Shown: piece by piece, positions 5,297 through 9,815 of the stretch | Layout: each line of letters begins with the position of its first letter | Numbering within the stretch: the stretch's first letter is position 1 | Notes under the pieces: generated by a model | Databases searched by the model: none | Told to the model about the DNA's origin: nothing | Seen by the model: the letters and a program-made list of their open reading frames with translations, nothing else | Assembly (NCBI GenBank): GCA_910587305.1 | Contig: CAJUKV010000083.1 | Coordinates: 1-9,815, forward strand | DNA: 9,815 nt | Direction of reading: 5' to 3' | Origin: an uncultured Lachnospiraceae bacterium | Lineage (GTDB): Bacteria > Bacillota > Clostridia > Lachnospirales > Lachnospiraceae | Made by a program: the position numbers and the translations under genes

Positions 5297-7603
5297 ATGA
5301 GCATATACGATACCTTAAACGAGGAACAAAAAAAGGGTGTGTTTACCACACAGGGGCCGGTTCTTTTGCTGGCCGGGGCCGGTTCCGGCAAAACCCGTGT
5401 GCTCACCCACAGGATAGCTTATCTGATAGATGAGATGGGAGTGAATCCCTGGAATATTATGGCAATTACCTTTACCAACAAGGCGGCCGGGGAGATGAAG
5501 GAGCGGGTGGAGAACCTTGTGGGAATGGGATCGGAGAGCATTTGGGTTACCACTTTCCATTCTACCTGCGTGAGAATTTTGCGCCGTTATGCGGATCGGC
5601 TGGGGTATGATAACCATTTTACCATTTATGATACGGACGATCAGAAATCCGTGATGAAGGATGTCTGCAAGCGTCTGCAGATTGATACGAAGCTCTTTAA
5701 GGAGAGAAGCATTTTATCCGCTATTTCCTCCGCCAAGGATGAGTTGATTTCCCCCAAAGAATACGAACTGAATGTTATGGGGGATTTCAGAAAGCAGAAA
5801 ATAGCGCAGGCCTATCGCGAATATCAGGAAGCTTTAATGAAAAGCAACGCCATGGACTTTGACGATCTGATTGTAAAAACCGTGGAGCTTTTTAAGGCGG
5901 ACAGGGAAGTCTTAGAGGGCTATCAGAAAAGATTCAAGTACATAATGGTGGATGAATATCAGGATACCAATACGGCTCAGTTTGAACTGGTGAGACTCCT
6001 TGCGGACGCCAGCCACAATCTCTGCGTGGTGGGGGACGACGACCAGTCTATTTATAAGTTCCGGGGGGCAAATATCCGAAATATTCTGGATTTTGAGAAA
6101 GTCTACCCTGAGGCGGCGGTAATCCGCTTAGAACAGAATTACCGTTCCACCCAAAATGTGCTGAATGCCGCCAATGCGGTTATTTCAAATAACAAAGGAC
6201 GTAAGAGTAAGACTCTTTGGACGGATAAGAAAGATGGAAATTTGGTACATTTCAGGCAGTTTGACCATGCCTATGAGGAGGCGGAATTTATCGCCGACGA
6301 TGTGGCACGCAAGAAAAGAGAGGGCATAGCCGATTATGGCGACTGCGCCGTACTTTACAGAACCAATGCCCAGGCCAGACTGATAGAGGAGCAGTTTGTG
6401 GTGGGGGGAATCCCCTATAACGTGGTGGGAGGCACCAACTTTTACGCCAGACGAGAGATCAAGGACCTGCTTGCCTATTTAAAAACAATAGATAACGGTC
6501 GTGATGATTTGGCTGTCAGGCGTATCATCAATATCCCCAAAAGAGGAATCGGCGCCGCTACCATTGCAAAGGTTCAGGATTACGCAGACATACGTGAAAT
6601 GAGCTTTTATGATGCTTTATGCCAGACAGACGATATTCCGGGCATAGGAAAAAGCGCCGGGAAGCTGGACTCCTTTGTGAATATGATACGAAGCTTTAGG
6701 AGTAAGGTGGAATTTTATGGGCTGGAAGGATTGATAAAGGATGTTATTGAAACCACAGGCTATGTGTCGGAGCTGGAGGCGTCCGACGATGAGGATGCGG
6801 AAAACAGAATAGAAAATATTGACGAGCTGATCAGCAAGGTGGTATCCTTTGAAACGGCCCATGATGAGCCAACTTTAGGAGAATTTCTCGAGGAGGTGGC
6901 GCTGGTTGCGGATATCGACAATGTGGAAGACGGAAATAACAAAGTACTTCTGATGACGCTTCACAGCGCTAAGGGACTGGAGTTCCCTCATATATATTTG
7001 GCAGGTATGGAGGACGGCCTTTTCCCCAGCTACATGTCGATCGTATCGGACGACCCCGGCGATATCGAAGAAGAAAGACGCCTTGCCTATGTGGGAATTA
7101 CAAGGGCAAAGGAGGATTTAACCTTAAGCTGTGCAAAAATGCGGATGATACGGGGAGAAACCCAGATGAATGCGGTGAGCCGGTTTGTGGGGGAAATTCC
7201 CAAAGAGCTGATGGACAACAGAGCGCCGGTTTCCCGATTCAAGGCCATGCGGCAGGAGGAGGAAGATGAACCAGCACAAAGCCAGGAAAATGCATACCGG
7301 GAAAGCAAATACAGACCTGTTGCAGCCTTAAAACCCAGACGGACTGCGGCGGAGAATAAACCTTTTATAGCAGGCGGCGGCCTGGGCTCCTTAGCGGCGG
7401 CAGGGATCAGCAAGGGAGTAGGCGCCGTTACGGGCGGAAAGCCGTCTTATGATGTGGGAGACAGGGTAAAACACGTGAAGTATGGCGAAGGAACGGTTAC
7501 CGCCTTAGAGCCCGGGCCAAGGGATTACAAGGTTACGGTTGATTTCGACGACGCGGGCCAAAAAATTATGTACGCCGCCTTTGCAAAGCTGGAGCTGAAA
7601 TGA
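5297..7603 (+). CDS. pcrA: ATP-dependent 3'-5' DNA helicase PcrA (UvrD family)
   Basis: This superfamily 1A helicase unwinds DNA from 3' to 5' in nucleotide-excision repair, plasmid rolling-circle replication and removal of RecA or stalled RNA polymerase. The 768-aa length is normal. Visible motifs are the Q-motif (LNEEQ, 7-11), Walker A AGAGSGKT (26-33), motif Ia TFTNKAA (58-64), motif Ib TTFHS (85-89), DEXX-box VDEYQDT (218-224), motif III GDDDQSIYKFRGA (246-258), motif IV NYRS (281-284), motif V TLHSAKGLE (554-562) and motif VI RRLAYVGITRAK (594-605). The C-terminal SYDVGDRVKHVKYGEGTV part (from about 717) is the Tudor-like module that binds RNA polymerase in PcrA. A Gly/Ala-rich linker precedes it. 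AGGAG lies 7 bases before the ATG. The gene follows the YdjH-like gene by only 13 bp and probably relies on the promoter at 3043. In many Clostridia and Bacilli pcrA lies next to ligA or pcrB; neither is seen here. Confidence 0.97.
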   Translation: MSIYDTLNEEQKKGVFTTQGPVLLLAGAGSGKTRVLTHRIAYLIDEMGVNPWNIMAITFTNKAAGEMKERVENLVGMGSESIWVTTFHSTCVRILRRYADRLGYDNHFTIYDTDDQKSVMKDVCKRLQIDTKLFKERSILSAISSAKDELISPKEYELNVMGDFRKQKIAQAYREYQEALMKSNAMDFDDLIVKTVELFKADREVLEGYQKRFKYIMVDEYQDTNTAQFELVRLLADASHNLCVVGDDDQSIYKFRGANIRNILDFEKVYPEAAVIRLEQNYRSTQNVLNAANAVISNNKGRKSKTLWTDKKDGNLVHFRQFDHAYEEAEFIADDVARKKREGIADYGDCAVLYRTNAQARLIEEQFVVGGIPYNVVGGTNFYARREIKDLLAYLKTIDNGRDDLAVRRIINIPKRGIGAATIAKVQDYADIREMSFYDALCQTDDIPGIGKSAGKLDSFVNMIRSFRSKVEFYGLEGLIKDVIETTGYVSELEASDDEDAENRIENIDELISKVVSFETAHDEPTLGEFLEEVALVADIDNVEDGNNKVLLMTLHSAKGLEFPHIYLAGMEDGLFPSYMSIVSDDPGDIEEERRLAYVGITRAKEDLTLSCAKMRMIRGETQMNAVSRFVGEIPKELMDNRAPVSRFKAMRQEEEDEPAQSQENAYRESKYRPVAALKPRRTAAENKPFIAGGGLGSLAAAGISKGVGAVTGGKPSYDVGDRVKHVKYGEGTVTALEPGPRDYKVTVDFDDAGQKIMYAAFAKLELK

Positions 7604-7891
7604 TGTATGCATTGTTTTTGCTAAGTGGGGCGGCATGCCGGCAAGGCAAAAAAGGTTTCTTTTGGCTTTGGCATGTGAATTGTAAATAACTGGTAAAAAA
7701 ATTGTAAACTTTTTCAAATTTTGGTAGTAAAATTTATCAGTAAATGTTATATTATTAAGCAGGAAGGAAATAATAAGCCAAAAAGGTAATATTACGGCTT
7801 TCGGCAACATTATTATCTGAAAAGAGCTTTTATGGACATTCCTTAAGAATGAAAGTGAATAAAAAGAAATTAAGAAAGGGAGGCGTATACC
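7604..7891 (+). promoter_or_regulatory. AT-rich intergenic region with a candidate extended -10 promoter
   Basis: No credible gene lies here. A TG followed one base later by TATATT (7745-7753) forms an extended -10 promoter element without a good -35 box. The nonamer AATTGTAAA occurs at 7678-7686 and 7700-7708, 22 bp apart (about two helical turns). A perfect 10-bp palindrome, GTAATATTAC (7786-7795), lies in the presumed leader and is bracketed by AAGCC (7775-7779) and GGCTT (7796-7800), which can pair. Just after pcrA, CGGCATGCCG (7631-7640) is another perfect palindrome, but no T-run follows, so it is not a standard terminator. Confidence 0.4.
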
Positions 7892-8224
7892 ATGAATACG
7901 TGGAATAAGATTGAGGAGTTAATAGATTTTGCAAAAACTCATGATATCAAAGAATTGAAGGATTATTGGAACCACAAGGATGAGGAAAAGAGAAACAATA
8001 CGCTTTTGTGGATACTTGCCGTTATTGGGGCGGTTGCGGCAGTAGCAGCTATTGCTTATGCGGTGTACCGTTATATGACCCCTGATTATTTGGAAGATTT
8101 CGAAGATGATTTCGACGACGACTTCGAGGATGATTTCTTTGAAGACGAAGAAGAGGAAGAAAAAGAAAAGTCCGAAACGGAAGAAAAGCCAAACGTGGCT
8201 CCGGAAGAGGATTTCGCGGAATAA
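7892..8224 (+). CDS. Small single-helix membrane protein with an acidic tail
   Basis: I do not recognise a named family. The 110-aa protein has a soluble N-terminal part (1-36) with charged helices, one Ala-rich transmembrane helix (about 37-59) and a strongly acidic tail (65-110). The tail contains repeated DDF/EDF units (EDFEDDFDDDFEDDF, 68-82), then a run of six glutamates broken by one aspartate, and a Pro-containing end. GGGAGG stands about 8 bases before the ATG, an excellent ribosome binding site, which together with a following strong terminator supports a real gene. The gene is apparently a single transcription unit between pcrA and rlmD. The acidic tail could bind cations or a basic partner; which side of the membrane it faces is unclear. 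The acidic tail is composition-biased, so homology searches should mask it. Confidence 0.8.
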   Translation: MNTWNKIEELIDFAKTHDIKELKDYWNHKDEEKRNNTLLWILAVIGAVAAVAAIAYAVYRYMTPDYLEDFEDDFDDDFEDDFFEDEEEEEKEKSETEEKPNVAPEEDFAE

Positions 8225-8250
8225 TTATGTATTACGATTAGAAAATTTGC

Positions 8251-8280
8251 GGGATGTGCAGAAATGTACATCCCTTTTTA
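8251..8280 (+). terminator. Strong Rho-independent terminator with GAAA tetraloop
   Basis: GGGATGTGCA (8251-8260) pairs over 10 bp with TGTACATCCC (8265-8274), with one G-U wobble, around a GAAA loop (8261-8264). It is followed by TTTTTA. It lies 27 nt after the stop of the acidic membrane protein gene and ends 51 nt before the rlmD start. Confidence 0.88.
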
Positions 8281-8331
8281 AGGTTAGTTTTGGAATCATT
8301 TTAAGATCGTTAATTGAATGGGGGAATTTTG

Positions 8332-9798
8332 GTGAAAAAAGGACAAGTACTAAGAGGAATTGTAGAAAAGGTTGGCTTCCCTAATAAGGGGATTGTACTG
8401 ACAGAGGAGGGAAAGTGTATTGTAAAGAGTGTATTGCCGGGCCAGAAGATAACATTGACAGTGCAGAAAGTAAGAAATGGACGAGGGGAAGGAAGATTGC
8501 TTCATATAGAAGAAAACTCTCCCTTAGAGATAGAAAGTCCCTGCCCTCATTTCGGAGTCTGCGGCGGCTGTACATATATTTCCCTGCCCTATGAGGAACA
8601 ATTGAAATTAAAGGAGGCTCAGGTTTATCAACTTTTAAACAGCGTGCTGACCAGGCAGGAAAAAGAATGGAAATTTGAGGGGATTAAGAAAAGCCCTGTC
8701 CAAATGGGCTACCGCAATAAGATGGAATTTTCTTTTGGCGATGAATTTAAAGATGGCCCTCTTGCTCTTGGCATGCATAAAAGAGGAAGCTTTTATGATA
8801 TTGTTTCGGTGAAAAACTGCCAGATTGTGGATGAAGACTATCGCAAAATCCTTGTATTGACAAGAGATTTTTTTGAAGGAAGCAGCTTTTATCACAGGCT
8901 TCGCCATACAGGATACCTGCGCCACCTGCTGGTCAGAAAGGCGGCTAAAACAGGAGAAATTCTGATTGCGCTGGTAACCACCTCCCAGCCGGACTTAGGA
9001 AGGAAGGATATGGAAAATCCCGACGGTGGAGAGCTTCCTTTAAAGGAAGATACGGACGCAAAAGCAAAAGAAACGGAAAAATTAAACGCGTGGAAGGATA
9101 AGCTGCTCGATTTAAAATTTGAACACGGGAAAATAGCGGGTATCCTCCATATCGTCAACGATTCTTTGGCGGATGTGGTGCAAAGCGACAGAACGGAAAT
9201 TCTGTACGGACAGGATTATTTCTATGAAGAATTGCTGGGACTTCGGTTTAAAATATCCGTCTTTTCCTTTTTTCAGACCAATTCATTGGGAGCGGAGGTA
9301 CTTTATGAGACGGCACGGGAATATATCGGGGATTTAAACGAAGAGGAGGAAGGCGAACCTGAAAAGATCGTTTATGATCTTTATAGCGGAACGGGAACTA
9401 TCGCACAGCTTATGGCGCCTGTGGCCAAAAAGGTAATTGGCGTTGAGATTGTAAAAGAGGCAGTGGAAGCAGCAAGAAAAAACGCGGAGATGAACGGGTT
9501 ACATAACTGCGAATTTATTGCAGGTGACGTCCTTAAGGTTCTGGATGAGATTGAAGAAAAGCCGGATGTGATCATTTTAGACCCGCCAAGGGATGGGGTT
9601 CATCCTAAGGCGCTTAAGAAAATTATTGGGTATGGGGTTGATAGATTGGTTTATATTTCCTGTAAACCTACCAGCCTTGTGCGGGATTTGGAAATGTTTC
9701 TGGAAAGCGGGTATGTGGTGGAGAAGGCGGTGGCTGTGGATCAGTTTCCTTGGACGGGGAATGTTGAGACTATTTGCTGTTTAAGCCGCATAAAATAA
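8332..9798 (+). CDS. rlmD: 23S rRNA (uracil-C5)-methyltransferase RlmD/RumA family
   Basis: This SAM-dependent enzyme makes 5-methyluridine in 23S rRNA (U1939 in E. coli numbering). Some related Gram-positive enzymes (RlmCD) modify two sites, so the exact target is inferred. I chose the GTG at 8332, preceded by GGGGG (8320-8324) at 7 bases, giving 488 aa; an in-frame TTG at 8314 is less likely. A TRAM-like RNA-binding domain fills about residues 1-60. Cysteines 71, 77, 80 and 163 fit the 4Fe-4S cluster set. The catalytic domain shows FFQTNS (313-318), SAM-binding DLYSGTGT (349-356), DPPRDG (417-422) and the nucleophile Cys444 in YISCKPTSL. The end, GNVETICCL, is typical. A charged, Lys/Glu-rich insertion (about 222-254) and a short acidic loop before DLYSGTGT are not needed for catalysis. 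The gene stands downstream of a terminator and has no strong promoter that I can see. Confidence 0.95.
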   Translation: MKKGQVLRGIVEKVGFPNKGIVLTEEGKCIVKSVLPGQKITLTVQKVRNGRGEGRLLHIEENSPLEIESPCPHFGVCGGCTYISLPYEEQLKLKEAQVYQLLNSVLTRQEKEWKFEGIKKSPVQMGYRNKMEFSFGDEFKDGPLALGMHKRGSFYDIVSVKNCQIVDEDYRKILVLTRDFFEGSSFYHRLRHTGYLRHLLVRKAAKTGEILIALVTTSQPDLGRKDMENPDGGELPLKEDTDAKAKETEKLNAWKDKLLDLKFEHGKIAGILHIVNDSLADVVQSDRTEILYGQDYFYEELLGLRFKISVFSFFQTNSLGAEVLYETAREYIGDLNEEEEGEPEKIVYDLYSGTGTIAQLMAPVAKKVIGVEIVKEAVEAARKNAEMNGLHNCEFIAGDVLKVLDEIEEKPDVIILDPPRDGVHPKALKKIIGYGVDRLVYISCKPTSLVRDLEMFLESGYVVEKAVAVDQFPWTGNVETICCLSRIK

Positions 9799-9815
9799 GG
9801 GTTTTCAAGCGTTTA

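Noticed and set aside
7631..7640. CGGCATGCCG palindrome as a pcrA terminator
   Set aside because: It is a loopless palindrome with no T-run after it; the following bases are A-rich.
7505..7810. 101-codon minus-strand frame across the pcrA end and the intergenic region
   Set aside because: It is partly antisense to the PcrA Tudor-like domain, and the rest covers promoter-like AT-rich DNA; I see no ribosome binding site or family resemblance.
8094..8165. Tandem-repeat DNA in the acidic-tail coding region as a CRISPR or VNTR
   Set aside because: The repetition is short and imperfect and is explained by Asp/Glu/Phe codons; there are no spacers or regular unit.
8086..8271. Ser/Lys-rich minus-strand frame
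   Set aside because: It is the complement of the acidic GAT/GAA codon runs of the small membrane protein gene.

Overview
The window looks like a chromosomal segment from a low-to-mid GC member of the Bacillota, most likely a gut Clostridia/Lachnospiraceae-type organism. The reasons are strong purine-rich Shine-Dalgarno sites, sigma-A-like promoters, a PcrA-type (not Rep-type) UvrD helicase, an RlmD-type rRNA methyltransferase with clostridial sequence character, and a YdjI/YdjH-like pair. The assignment comes from recognising these families; no database search was run.

Layout. Positions 1-2727 are on the minus strand. They hold a Dam/DpnM-type adenine DNA methyltransferase gene, a downstream restriction-endonuclease-like gene that overlaps it by 14 bp and appears frameshifted at its catalytic region near the window edge, and upstream a 12-helix MFS transporter. 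A 410-bp divergent region (2728-3137) carries the transporter promoter, a 180-bp element with 18-bp terminal inverted repeats that looks like a MITE, and a good promoter for the rightward genes.

Positions 3138-7603 form a tight plus-strand operon. It contains an SPFH-domain protein with three C-terminal zinc ribbons (YdjI-like), a membrane-anchored Tim44-like protein with one zinc ribbon (YdjH-like), and the DNA helicase PcrA. The gaps are 22 and 13 bp. In Bacillus subtilis the YdjI/YdjH proteins act with a PspA homologue in membrane stress; here no PspA gene is in view and the pair is joined to a repair/transcription helicase gene.

Positions 7604-9798 hold a 288-bp AT-rich regulatory stretch, a small single-helix membrane protein with a very acidic tail, a strong intrinsic terminator, and rlmD (23S rRNA m5U methyltransferase, Fe-S enzyme). 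pcrA and rlmD are ordinary housekeeping genes. The points most worth a second look are the inverted-repeat element, the decaying restriction-modification pair with repeated CTATCCACG boxes, and the SPFH/Tim44-like/PcrA operon. I saw no CRISPR array, tRNA, rRNA, riboswitch or clearly new defence system.
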